14,540 nucleotides of DNA from Armatimonadota bacterium. Its GTDB lineage: Bacteria > Armatimonadota > Fimbriimonadia > Fimbriimonadales > ATM1. The number at the start of each line of letters is the position of its first letter. Positions within the stretch are counted from its first letter, which is position 1. The position numbers and the translations under genes were made by a program. Below are positions 6,568 to 13,601 of this stretch, piece by piece. The notes under the pieces were generated by a model. The model was not told the origin of the DNA. It worked only from the letters and a program-made list of their open reading frames with translations, and ran no database searches. Where the stretch lies: contig JACDEQ010000026.1 of the NCBI GenBank assembly GCA_013816225.1, positions 1-14,540 of the forward strand, written 5' to 3'.

Positions 6568-8973
6568 CTATTTCGTCGCTCTCGATTTCGGGCCAAGGGC
6601 GAGCCGCAGAACCTGCTTGGCGTCATCCACAAAGTGCGTCGTCAATTTATCGCGCACTTCTTCAGGAATTTCTTCGCGATAATCCTTCTCATTGCGGTCC
6701 GGGAGAATCAGTGTTTCGATTCCGGCTCGATGAGCCGCCAAGACTTTCTCCTTAATTCCCCCAACAGGAAGCACTTGGCCGGTCAGCGTTAGCTCGCCGG
6801 TCATCGCCAGCCGTGGCTTTATGGGCTTATGCGTAAAGAGACTGGCGAGAGCCGTTAGCATCGTGACTCCCGCGCTAGGCCCGTCTTTGGGAATCGCACC
6901 TGCGGGAACGTGAACGTGGACCTCAGTGTCGGCAAAGATCTTGGGGTCGATTCCACGCTCGTCGGCGTGCGTCCGTATGTAACTGAGAGCCGCGCGCGCG
7001 GACTCTTTCATCACGTCTCCCAGTTGGCCTGTTAGCAGCAATTCGCCCTTGCCTGGCATTGCCGCCGATTCGACGAACACGATGTCTCCGCCGACAGGCG
7101 TCCAAACCAAACCGACCGCGATTCCCGGTTTCATTTCTCTTTCGGAAACCTCGTCCCTAATAAAACGCGGACTGCCCAAGCACTGTTCGACAAAGGCCTT
7201 GTTGACTCGGATAGGCGGAGCCTGCCCCTCCGCGAACATACGCGTGGCCTTGCGCGTTACGGACGCGATTTCACGCTCCAGATTCCTGACTCCCGCTTCG
7301 CGCGTGTACGAATGAATTAGATATCGAAGTGCCACCTTCGACCAAATTAGTGCCCGCGGCTCGATCCCGTGCTCTTCGATCTGTTTCGGGACCAAATGCC
7401 GCATCGCTATCTCCACCTTTTCTTCTTCAGTATAGCCGCCGAGTTCGATGATCTCCATCCTGTCGCGCAGTGGCGCCGGAATCGTGTCCAGAATATTCGC
7501 CGTCGTAACAAAGAAAACCAGACTCAAATCGAACGGCGCATCTATATAATGGTCCCGGAAATTGGCGTTCTGCTCGGGGTCCAAAACCTCCAAAAGAGCC
7601 GAACTGGGATCACCTCTAAAATCCGTTCCGAGCTTATCGATCTCATCGAGCATGAAAACCGGATTATTACTGCCGGCCCGGCGGATACCTTGGATAATCT
7701 GCCCAGGAAGGGCGCCGATATAGGTTCGGCGATGGCCGCGAATCTCCGCTTCGTCGCGCATTCCTCCCAAAGATACGCGCACGAATTCGCGGCCCATCGC
7801 TCTTGCGATAGATCGGCCAAGAGAGGTCTTGCCAACGCCTGGTGGTCCGACAAAACAAAGTATGGGTTGGCGCACAACACCGGACTTCTTGAATTTACGT
7901 ACTGCGAGAAATTCGATGATACGCTCTTTGATTTTCTCGAGACCGTAATGATCCTTATCGAGAATCTTCTTGACGCGGGCCAGGTCGAGGTTGTCTTCCG
8001 TGTCTTTTTGCCAAGGAAGGGAGATCATCCAATCGATATAAGTTCTCGCGACCGTATATTCCGGTGCCCCGGGGGACATTCTTCTTAGCCGGTCGTATTC
8101 GCGGTTGACCTCGCGTAGAGCCTCTTCGCGTATGCCCCCTTCGTCGATGGCCCTCCGCAATTCGTCGAGTTCTTGTTCGCGGTCATCGGATTCTCCGAGC
8201 TCTTTCTGAATCGCCTTTAGCTGCTCGCGAAGATAATAGTCGCGCTGCGATTTGCTCAACTCGGTGTTTACTTCGCTCTGCACTTTCGAACTCAGTTCGA
8301 GGACTCGCGCCTCCCGACCAAGCAGCTCGATCAAGAGGCGCAATCTCTCGATCAGATCGACCGCTTCCAAAACCTGCTGTTTGTCCTCCAAGGCGAACGG
8401 CATATGTGCCGCAATGAGGTCAGCCATTACGTTCGGCTCTTGGACCGCCTGGGTCAAAGACCGCAGTTCGTCGGGCAGCTGCGGAGCCAGCGCGACGCAC
8501 CGCTCGAAAAGGGTAGTGACCGTTCGTCTAAGCGCCTCGATCTCTTCTGAATTGGCGTTGACGGGCGCCGTTTCCTCGATCGTCTCGATTCGAGCGCGTA
8601 AATACGGTTCCATCTGAAGAACCTCGACGACCTTGAACCGCGTCACACCCTGAACGATTAGCCGTACCGCGTCGGGCATCTTCACGAGCGTCCGCACGAT
8701 AACGACGCATCCGTAACTGAAGATGTCCTCGCCATTGGGAATCTCTACATTTGGGTCCCGCTGCGCGACCACGCCGATAACACGATTGCTCCCTACGACG
8801 CTCTCATCGATCAACTGCACGCTGTGCGGCCTTGCGACCGACAGCGGGGCGATGAGCATTGGATATATAACGGAATCGCGAAGGGGGAGCAGGCTAAGCT
8901 CGGACGGAATTTCCGGACGAGTTTCCGAGTCTTCGAGTTCCTCGTCGCGGACTTTAAGATCGACTTCAGCCAT
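6568..8973 (-). CDS. lon: ATP-dependent Lon protease (LonA type)
   Basis: Lon is a cytoplasmic hexameric AAA+ serine protease that degrades misfolded and regulatory proteins. The 801-residue length is normal for LonA. The N-terminal substrate-binding domain covers about 26-215 (LPLRDSVIYPML), followed by a coiled-coil region with the conserved DYYLREQLKAIQKELG at 245-260. The AAA+ module has Walker A GPPGVGKT at 376-383 and Walker B FMLDEID at 440-446. The protease domain is at about 605-795, with catalytic S700 in KDGPSAGVTM and K741 in GGIKEKVLAA. All key residues are present. The ATG at 8971-8973 has AGGG about 5 bases upstream and overlaps the hsp20 stop by 8 bases, so the two are translationally coupled. 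Pairing with a holdase fits co-expression under protein stress, although no heat-shock operator is seen. Confidence 0.98.
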   Translation of the reverse strand: MAEVDLKVRDEELEDSETRPEIPSELSLLPLRDSVIYPMLIAPLSVARPHSVQLIDESVVGSNRVIGVVAQRDPNVEIPNGEDIFSYGCVVIVRTLVKMPDAVRLIVQGVTRFKVVEVLQMEPYLRARIETIEETAPVNANSEEIEALRRTVTTLFERCVALAPQLPDELRSLTQAVQEPNVMADLIAAHMPFALEDKQQVLEAVDLIERLRLLIELLGREARVLELSSKVQSEVNTELSKSQRDYYLREQLKAIQKELGESDDREQELDELRRAIDEGGIREEALREVNREYDRLRRMSPGAPEYTVARTYIDWMISLPWQKDTEDNLDLARVKKILDKDHYGLEKIKERIIEFLAVRKFKKSGVVRQPILCFVGPPGVGKTSLGRSIARAMGREFVRVSLGGMRDEAEIRGHRRTYIGALPGQIIQGIRRAGSNNPVFMLDEIDKLGTDFRGDPSSALLEVLDPEQNANFRDHYIDAPFDLSLVFFVTTANILDTIPAPLRDRMEIIELGGYTEEEKVEIAMRHLVPKQIEEHGIEPRALIWSKVALRYLIHSYTREAGVRNLEREIASVTRKATRMFAEGQAPPIRVNKAFVEQCLGSPRFIRDEVSEREMKPGIAVGLVWTPVGGDIVFVESAAMPGKGELLLTGQLGDVMKESARAALSYIRTHADERGIDPKIFADTEVHVHVPAGAIPKDGPSAGVTMLTALASLFTHKPIKPRLAMTGELTLTGQVLPVGGIKEKVLAAHRAGIETLILPDRNEKDYREEIPEEVRDKLTTHFVDDAKQVLRLALGPKSRATK

Positions 8974-9439
8974 GGTTCCCTGTAACTGGAATACTTCTAC
9001 CCTCCAACGGCTTATTCCTCTTTGGGATGATGATGCAAAGCATGCCGTTCACGAACCGCGCCCGGATCGCCTTGCGATTGGTTTGAACGTTCGGAAGCGT
9101 AATTTGCCTCTCGAACTCCCCATATAACACTTCGAGTTGGTGGCTCCTCTTGATGGGCATCTCGTCGTTGTCCACGTCCGGTGGTGTCCTCACGCCGCGG
9201 ATCACGATGCCATTTGTGTCGGTTAGGAAGTGGACGCTGATGGTTTCCGGTTCGACCCCGGCGAGTTCTACGGTTATAAGGACCTCGTCCTCGCTCTCAC
9301 AGATATCGACATTCGGCCGCCAAAATCGGCGAGTCGCAGAGGAAGTCGCCACGATGCCTCGCATAACTTCATCGCTCAGCCTTTGGAGCTCAGCGCCTAT
9401 CTGAAAGAACCACTCGACTTCCTGCTTCTTACTCGACAC
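8966..9439 (-). CDS. Small heat shock protein, Hsp20/alpha-crystallin family
   Basis: The 157-residue protein is an ATP-independent holdase that binds unfolding proteins. A short N-terminal arm (about 1-38) precedes the alpha-crystallin domain at about 39-140. This has the usual start WRPNVDICES, the ITVELAGV strand, GEFERQITLP at about 107-116 and the NGML-IIIPK strand pair near 130-140. A conserved C-terminal I-x-I/V motif may be represented by SIPV near 149-152. The start is GTG at 9437-9439. No usable Shine-Dalgarno is present: GGA directly abuts the GTG. A perfect TATAAT lies 10 bases upstream, which suggests a nearly leaderless transcript. Lon overlaps its 3' end, forming a protein-quality-control unit. 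Confidence 0.93.
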   Translation of the reverse strand: MSSKKQEVEWFFQIGAELQRLSDEVMRGIVATSSATRRFWRPNVDICESEDEVLITVELAGVEPETISVHFLTDTNGIVIRGVRTPPDVDNDEMPIKRSHQLEVLYGEFERQITLPNVQTNRKAIRARFVNGMLCIIIPKRNKPLEGRSIPVTGNHG

Positions 9440-9449
9440 TCCGTCAATA

Positions 9450-9455
9450 ATTATA
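9450..9455 (-). promoter_or_regulatory. Predicted -10 box (TATAAT) for the hsp20-lon-wecG operon
   Basis: A perfect TATAAT on the minus strand ends 10 bases before the hsp20 GTG. A start site 6-8 bases downstream would leave a leader of only about 2-4 bases. The best -35 candidate is TTACAG (9471-9476) with a short 15-base spacer, so the -35 is weak. No CIRCE or other heat-shock operator was seen. Confidence 0.5.
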
Positions 9456-9466
9456 ACCCCGCCCGG

Positions 9467-9472
9467 TATACT
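9467..9472 (+). promoter_or_regulatory. Predicted -10 box (TATACT) for the secG-yggS-sepF operon
   Basis: TATACT on the plus strand ends 14 bases before the secG ATG. It lies back to back with the hsp20 -10 box in a 47-base divergent intergenic region. The -35 at normal spacing is TCAATA (9444-9449), a poor match. No ribosome site lies between this box and the ATG. Confidence 0.42.
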
Positions 9473-9486
9473 GTAAGCAGATTTCC

Positions 9487-9726
9487 ATGGTTGGCAACAT
9501 CCTGTTCGTGGTCCTCATCATCATATGCGTGGTGTTTATCTTCATCACGACCGTGTTCGGCAGCAAGTCGGACGCGATGAGCGGCGGCAGCAGCCAAATC
9601 CGAACAACCTACCGCGGAAAGCCCGGATTCGACGACCTCATGTCCAAGGTCACGCTGATTCTGGGAATTATCTTCATGGGTCTTTGTCTAATCATCGACA
9701 TCATCCAGCAGCGCACCGCCGGCTGA
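9487..9726 (+). CDS. secG: Protein translocase subunit SecG
   Basis: SecG is a small non-essential partner of SecY and SecE in the inner-membrane export channel and helps the SecA-driven step. The 79-residue length is usual. TM1 spans about residues 4-24 (ILFVVLIIICVVFIFI). The cytoplasmic loop carries a glycine/serine-rich SGGSS, then RGKPGFDDLMSKVT, which corresponds to the conserved loop before the second helix. TM2 is at about 55-73 (LILGIIFMGLCLIIDII). The ATG at 9487 has no Shine-Dalgarno, only GATTTCC before it, and the -10 box is close. The yggS gene starts 10 bases downstream. The assignment rests on length, topology and loop motif, because SecG sequences diverge strongly. Confidence 0.88.
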   Translation: MVGNILFVVLIIICVVFIFITTVFGSKSDAMSGGSSQIRTTYRGKPGFDDLMSKVTLILGIIFMGLCLIIDIIQQRTAG

Positions 9727-9736
9727 CGGGCAGCCC

Positions 9737-10414
9737 TTGAAACGACACGAGTCGATCGTCGCGAGCATCTCCGAGGTTTCGGAGCGAATTGCCCGCGCGG
9801 CAGACAGGTCGGGAAGAAGGCCCGCGGATGTAACCCTCATCGCCGCCACAAAGGGATTCTCTGCAGAAGACATTGCGATCGCCCACGAAGCCGGAATCCG
9901 ACACTTCGGCGAGAACTACGTTCAGGAGTCCATAGCCAAGCAGACCGAGTGCCCGCCGGAGATCGTTTGGCACTACATCGGCATGCTGCAGACCAACAAG
10001 ATCAGGAAAGTGGTCCGCCATTTCGATTGGATACACACCCTCGATGGCGAGGACAAGGCGAAGCGGTTGAGCGCCTGGGCAGAGGCTCCGATCGACGTCC
10101 TGATAGAAGTTAACATCGCATCCGAGCCACAGAAGGGCGGCGTTTTTCCAGAAAATCTTGCCGAAATCGCAGAAAACGTGTACTATCTTCCCAAGTTAAG
10201 GCTACGGGGCCTCATGACAATGGGACCTTTGAATCTTAATCCGGAATCCGTCCGTCCTTACTTTGCCAAGATGCGGCGGCTCAAGGACGAGATGCGCATC
10301 CAGGGGACAGGATGTCTCAGCATGGGCATGACGTCGGATTACGAAGTGGCAATCGAAGAGGGCGCCACACACGTAAGAATCGGAACCGGAATTTTCGGTA
10401 CGAGAATAATATAA
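9737..10414 (+). CDS. YggS/PLPBP-family pyridoxal-phosphate-binding protein (YlmE-like)
   Basis: This family binds PLP on a TIM-barrel fold and helps keep vitamin B6 and amino/keto-acid pools balanced. It has no proven enzymatic reaction. In the 225-residue protein the PLP lysine is K39 in LIAATKGF. Other hallmarks are FGENYVQE (57-64), WHYIGMLQTNK (78-88), RGLMTMGPL near 157-165, SMGMTSDY (195-202) and RIGTGIFG (214-221), the phosphate-binding end. Length and motifs are complete. The start is a TTG at 9737-9739 without a clear ribosome site, 10 bases after secG, so translation may depend on coupling. It precedes sepF by 16 bases, the same neighbourhood as ylmE-sepF in Gram-positive bacteria and yggS-sepF in cyanobacteria. 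Only a start a few codons away would be an alternative. Confidence 0.95.
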   Translation: MKRHESIVASISEVSERIARAADRSGRRPADVTLIAATKGFSAEDIAIAHEAGIRHFGENYVQESIAKQTECPPEIVWHYIGMLQTNKIRKVVRHFDWIHTLDGEDKAKRLSAWAEAPIDVLIEVNIASEPQKGGVFPENLAEIAENVYYLPKLRLRGLMTMGPLNLNPESVRPYFAKMRRLKDEMRIQGTGCLSMGMTSDYEVAIEEGATHVRIGTGIFGTRII

Positions 10415-10430
10415 ATATCGGAGGAAACTC

Positions 10431-10844
10431 ATGGAAGAGTTGGAAACCACAGAAAAGCAAGGCTTTTTCGCACGTTTATTCCATCGTCGCAACGACGATC
10501 CATTCGAAGAGTACGAGTCGGAAGAGGTTCAAGAATCCTCTAACGAGTATCTTCGAGTTCACCACACCACGCAATACATGATTCGGATCAGACGGCAGGT
10601 CCTCGCGTTCGACGAAGCCGTCGCTGCCGCCGACGGCCTCAAGCGCGGCGAGCAGCAGATACTGAACATTGCGTCGGCGGACCCCACGCTTCGGGAAAGA
10701 ATCAAAGACTTTCTTGCCGGCGTGAACTATGCCCACGAAGGCACTTGGGAAGAAGTCGGAGAGCATGTTTACTTGCTCGCCCCCGGCAGCGCGCTCGTCG
10801 AGAGCGTCCCTGCGACCCCAAGAATGACCGCGGCCCACAACTAA
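10431..10844 (+). CDS. sepF: Cell division protein SepF
   Basis: SepF anchors FtsZ to the membrane and shapes the Z-ring in bacteria that use it instead of, or beside, FtsA. The 137-residue protein has the expected plan. A short amphipathic membrane-targeting helix includes GFFARLFHRR at 11-20. An acidic linker runs over about 22-38. The compact SepF domain is at about 44-125, with IKDFLAGVNYAHEGTW (91-106) and GEHVYLLAPGSAL matching the family's DFxxGxxxAxxG and vFLxxP segments. The start ATG is well defined by GGAGGA about 6 bases upstream (near 10420-10426), one of the few strong ribosome sites in the window. The gene follows yggS directly and is closed by the stem-loop at 10871. Confidence 0.93.
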   Translation: MEELETTEKQGFFARLFHRRNDDPFEEYESEEVQESSNEYLRVHHTTQYMIRIRRQVLAFDEAVAAADGLKRGEQQILNIASADPTLRERIKDFLAGVNYAHEGTWEEVGEHVYLLAPGSALVESVPATPRMTAAHN

Positions 10845-10870
10845 GCTCCCCGATCGTTTGCGCAAGACTA

Positions 10871-10904
10871 GGGTCGGCCATCTGCGGCCGGCCCTTGGTT
10901 GTCT
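10871..10904. terminator. Stem-loop terminator between convergent sepF and acyl-CoA dehydrogenase genes
   Basis: GGGTCGGCC (10871-10879), a six-base ATCTGC loop and GGCCGGCCC (10886-10894) form a nine-pair stem with one T-G wobble. On the plus strand it is followed by the T-rich TTGGTTGTCTT. Outer bases AAGAC and GTCTT can extend it. On the minus strand the trailing sequence is less T-rich, so it is clearest for the sepF operon but may serve both directions. Confidence 0.75.
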
Positions 10905-10914
10905 TAAGACCGCC

Positions 10915-12111
10915 TTACGCGTCCTCACCGAATGGCCATTTCGGCAGCATATGCTTTAGCGGCCTGTCCTCACGATAGCCCATCGCGTACTCGGCCTGCA
11001 CGAGCGTATGAATCTCACGCGTGCCCTCATAAATCATCGCGCCGCGCGAGTTGCGGAAGTATCGCTCCACGGGGAACTCGTCGCAGTAGCCGTACGCGCC
11101 GTGAATCTCGATGGCGTCGTTCGCGGCGGCGAAGGCGAAGTTGCAGTTCTGCCACTTGGCCATGCTCACCTCGCGCGTATGGCGAAGGCCGGCGTTCTTC
11201 ATCCAGCCGACCTGGTAGTAGAGGAGCCTCCCCATGTCGCGGCCCGCAGCCATGTTGGCGATCATTTGCTGGATCAGCTGCTTGCGGCCGATTTCTTCGC
11301 CAGAAACCTTGCGATCCCGAGCGTAGGGAACACACGCGTCGAGGCAGGCCGTGATGATTCCGATCGCTCCCGAGGCCACTGTGTAGCGGCCGTGATCCAG
11401 GGCGCTCATCGCCACCTTGAAGCCGTCGCCGTCCTCGCCTAAGCGGTTCTCGGTGGGCACTCGAACGTTGTCGAAGAAGATCTGCCCCGTGTTGCCTGCG
11501 CGGACTCCCAGCTTGCCCTTGATCGGCCGGCTGGAGAAGCCGTCCGAGTTCCGGTCGACGATCAGCGCAACGTGGGCTTTCTTGTCGGAGCCCTCGAGGG
11601 CCGCGATCACTAGGAAATAGTCGGCGTAGTCGCTGAGCGAAATCCAGGTCTTCTCGCCGTTCAGAACGTAAAAGTCACCGTCTCGTCGCGCCCGGGTCGA
11701 GAGGTTCATGGCGTCGCTGCCGGCGTTCGGCTCGGTAAGGCCGAAGGCGCCGATCTTGTCGCCATTCGCAAGCGGCGTCAGCAGTCTCTCCTTCTGGTCG
11801 TTTGTGCCCCACTGGAGGAGCGTCAGGCAGTGCAGGCCGCTGTGCACGCTCATGGCCACGCGGGCGCTGGTGTCCACTCTTTCGAGCTCTTCGCAGACGA
11901 TGCCCAGGCTGATGTAATCGGTGTCCATACCGCCGTATTTGGCCGGGATGGAGACGCCGGTCAGGCCGGCCTTCGCCAGCTTCTTCAGGAATTCGGGGTC
12001 AGGCTCGGCTTTCGCATCCCTCTCGCGGAGCCCCGGCAGTATCTCTTCTTGTGCAAACCGCCGCGAAGACTCGCGGATCAACTCGTGTTCATGCGTCAGG
12101 TGAAAGTCCAT
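10915..12111 (-). CDS. Acyl-CoA dehydrogenase
   Basis: This FAD enzyme oxidises an acyl-CoA to the trans-2-enoyl-CoA and passes electrons to ETF, in fatty-acid, branched-chain or glutaryl-CoA breakdown. From the ATG at 12111 it has 398 residues, the usual length. The N-terminal helical domain begins MDFHLTHEHELIRES, matching the family's MDFxLTEEQ start. Signature 1 is GLTEPNAGSD (124-133), followed by TWIS (155-158). The FAD-contact helix has GRYTVASGAIG (241-251). Catalytic-type E362 lies in IYEGTREIH, and HGAYGYCDEFPVER (337-350) precedes it. The sequence looks most like short-chain or glutaryl-CoA-type members, but substrate cannot be read from it. The open frame extends upstream to 12267, but those 52 residues are basic and unlike the family. 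No Shine-Dalgarno precedes the chosen ATG. A TAAACT hexamer lies exactly 10 bases upstream. Confidence 0.95.
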   Translation of the reverse strand: MDFHLTHEHELIRESSRRFAQEEILPGLRERDAKAEPDPEFLKKLAKAGLTGVSIPAKYGGMDTDYISLGIVCEELERVDTSARVAMSVHSGLHCLTLLQWGTNDQKERLLTPLANGDKIGAFGLTEPNAGSDAMNLSTRARRDGDFYVLNGEKTWISLSDYADYFLVIAALEGSDKKAHVALIVDRNSDGFSSRPIKGKLGVRAGNTGQIFFDNVRVPTENRLGEDGDGFKVAMSALDHGRYTVASGAIGIITACLDACVPYARDRKVSGEEIGRKQLIQQMIANMAAGRDMGRLLYYQVGWMKNAGLRHTREVSMAKWQNCNFAFAAANDAIEIHGAYGYCDEFPVERYFRNSRGAMIYEGTREIHTLVQAEYAMGYREDRPLKHMLPKWPFGEDA

Positions 12112-12121
12112 GCGAGGCGTC

Positions 12122-12127
12122 AGTTTA
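12122..12127 (-). promoter_or_regulatory. Possible -10 box (TAAACT) for the acyl-CoA dehydrogenase gene
   Basis: On the minus strand TAAACT ends 10 bases before the ATG at 12109-12111, the same spacing as TATAAT to the hsp20 start. No -35 match is seen at 16-18 bases and no ribosome site is present. This would fit a nearly leaderless transcript but could be chance. Confidence 0.3.
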
Positions 12128-12212
12128 CCGTCTCGCATTGGGGTAAGCCGGCCGACGACACTCCCGAGCTGGGAGCATTCGTTCTGAGAGATGGCCGGTC
12201 GAAGTAGGACTT

Positions 12213-12239
12213 GGGTTGGACGGGTTGGACGAGTTCGAC
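12213..12239 (+). repeat. Nine-base tandem repeat, three units
   Basis: Two exact copies of GGGTTGGAC (12213-12221 and 12222-12230) are followed by a diverged third unit GAGTTCGAC (12231-12239). It is too short to assign a role; it may be replication slippage in non-coding DNA upstream of the dehydrogenase. Confidence 0.7.
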
Positions 12240-12561
12240 GCAGTGCAATTGAGAGTAGGACGCTCATCCGGGGTACCCGACCGTCACCTCGGCCACCTTT
12301 CGCTTCCTCCGTAAATTACGAACGGCATGGTGGCTTCTATTAGCCGAAGATACCCAGGTTAGGCAAACGGCGAAGTGACCGGCACCACGTGAGCTGTCGC
12401 CGCCTTCCTATGCTGGATGCTGTCGGCTGAAGACGCTAAGTCGCCCTCCAAACGCCGATCAACGGCTTGAGGTCCGCGTGATTAACGCGAACATCAGCTG
12501 ACCGCCTCGCGGGTCGGCCAAATCTAGAGGGCGGTGGAGGGTAACACTGCGGCGTACAGGG

Positions 12562-12567
12562 TATAAC
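12562..12567 (+). promoter_or_regulatory. Possible -10 box (TATAAC) for the exported-protein operon
   Basis: TATAAC ends 20 bases before the ATG at 12588. The expected start site would leave a leader of about 13 bases containing the AGAAGGA ribosome site (12574-12580). The -35 is not evident. Confidence 0.4.
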
Positions 12568-12587
12568 ATTCAGAGAAGGACCAAATC

Positions 12588-13589
12588 ATGTCGATCGAGT
12601 GCACCCTATTCGAAGGCAAACTTATCGCGATGAAGGCCGGGACACTGCTCGCATGCGCCTGTTTGGCGGGTATTGCGGATGCGCAGACGGCCCTGGACGA
12701 AATCACAGTCTTGAAGTGTGCAGAACAGGTCGAGTTGACTGCGGCTCAGGCTAAGGGACTGGCCAAGATTGCCGAATCGGTCCAGTCCCTCGTTGTCGAA
12801 CGCGACAAAGAGGTAGAGCAGTACGTTTTGAGCGAGACTGGCCTTTCGAAGTTAGTGGACAAGATGCTCGCGAGAACGGCGCTCTCGACTGAGGAGCAGG
12901 TAATCCTAAAGAGAGCGGAGCAGGGCAAACTGGGCATTGTTGAGAAGTTCCGGGCAAGGACCGACCAGCAGATCCAACGAGTTATAGCGTTTCTGACCGA
13001 CAAGCAGCTCTTCACAGTCGCGCTGCAGCGAAACGCGTATGAAGCAGCTCTGAAGTTGGTGCAAAAGATTCGTAGCGCCTCGCCTGAAGAATGGCCTCAG
13101 GTACGGGAGAACCTGGCCCACCGAATCACCGACGACGAGTACTACCGTGTCTATTCTGAAGCCTCAGCCGAATGGGAAAGGGCGACCGGGAAGCGCTCCG
13201 ATACGAAGGACTCAGGTTTCAGCCTCAAGGCTGCTGGAGTCGAAGATCAGCTCGAGGCGATTCGCCAAAGGGGCCGAGACTACTTGGAGCAGATTCGTAA
13301 AGCAGCAGCGCCCGAGAACCGGCTGAACGAAGTTGCAGGCATGCTGCTCAAGCGTTCAGTCCAAGTGCTCCGTACGTGGCCTCCTAACGAGAATGATCGT
13401 TTGAATCTCGGCATGCCCGATGGCGTACCGATGACCCAACTGCTTCAGCTCGAGGTCCAGGGCAGTAATAGTCCTTATTACCATGCCCGACTCTTCGAAG
13501 ACTTCCTGCACAAGCTCTTGATGACGCCAGGGGCGCCGCAAACACTTGAGAAGCTCGCAGGGCAGATCGGCAGCGTCGGGATAAAATAG
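12588..13589 (+). CDS. Exported helical protein of unknown function
   Basis: I recognise no family with certainty. The 333-residue frame has a Sec-type signal sequence. Its hydrophobic core GTLLACACLAGI and an A-D-A|Q cleavage site fall at residues 18-33. The first 14 residues are polar and acidic, so the ATG at 12630 (M15, starting MKAG) gives a more normal signal peptide. The ATG at 12588 has the better ribosome site, AGAAGGA 7 bases upstream. The mature part is almost wholly predicted helix with many charged residues. It carries LTAAQ (50-54), STEEQ (100-104) and LTDKQ (136-140), which recall LTxxQ repeats of Spy/CpxP-like periplasmic proteins; that similarity is weak. The next exported protein starts 12 bases after its stop, so they are probably one operon. 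Confidence 0.75.
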   Translation: MSIECTLFEGKLIAMKAGTLLACACLAGIADAQTALDEITVLKCAEQVELTAAQAKGLAKIAESVQSLVVERDKEVEQYVLSETGLSKLVDKMLARTALSTEEQVILKRAEQGKLGIVEKFRARTDQQIQRVIAFLTDKQLFTVALQRNAYEAALKLVQKIRSASPEEWPQVRENLAHRITDDEYYRVYSEASAEWERATGKRSDTKDSGFSLKAAGVEDQLEAIRQRGRDYLEQIRKAAAPENRLNEVAGMLLKRSVQVLRTWPPNENDRLNLGMPDGVPMTQLLQLEVQGSNSPYYHARLFEDFLHKLLMTPGAPQTLEKLAGQIGSVGIK

Positions 13590-13601
13590 CCCGACCGACC
13601 T

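Larger units (their letters stand above)
12112..12561. other. Divergent intergenic region between acyl-CoA dehydrogenase and exported-protein operon
   Basis: No tRNA, rRNA or convincing gene is seen. The unconserved N-terminal extension of the dehydrogenase frame covers 12112-12267. The region also holds a short nine-base tandem repeat at 12213-12239, a small hairpin CGCGT-gatta-ACGCG near 12476-12490, and the promoter area of the gene at 12588. Confidence 0.5.

Noticed and set aside
7369..8088. 239-codon plus-strand open frame inside lon
   Set aside because: It is antisense to an unmistakable, fully intact Lon protease; the long frame is a by-product of lon codon usage.
12112..12267. N-terminal extension of the acyl-CoA dehydrogenase frame
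   Set aside because: The added 52 residues are unlike the family, contain the translation of a nine-base tandem repeat, and the family's typical start matches the ATG at 12111.
12270..12560. Possible small RNA or tRNA in the long divergent intergenic region
   Set aside because: No cloverleaf, CCA end or conserved RNA motif is visible; only short, weak hairpins are present.
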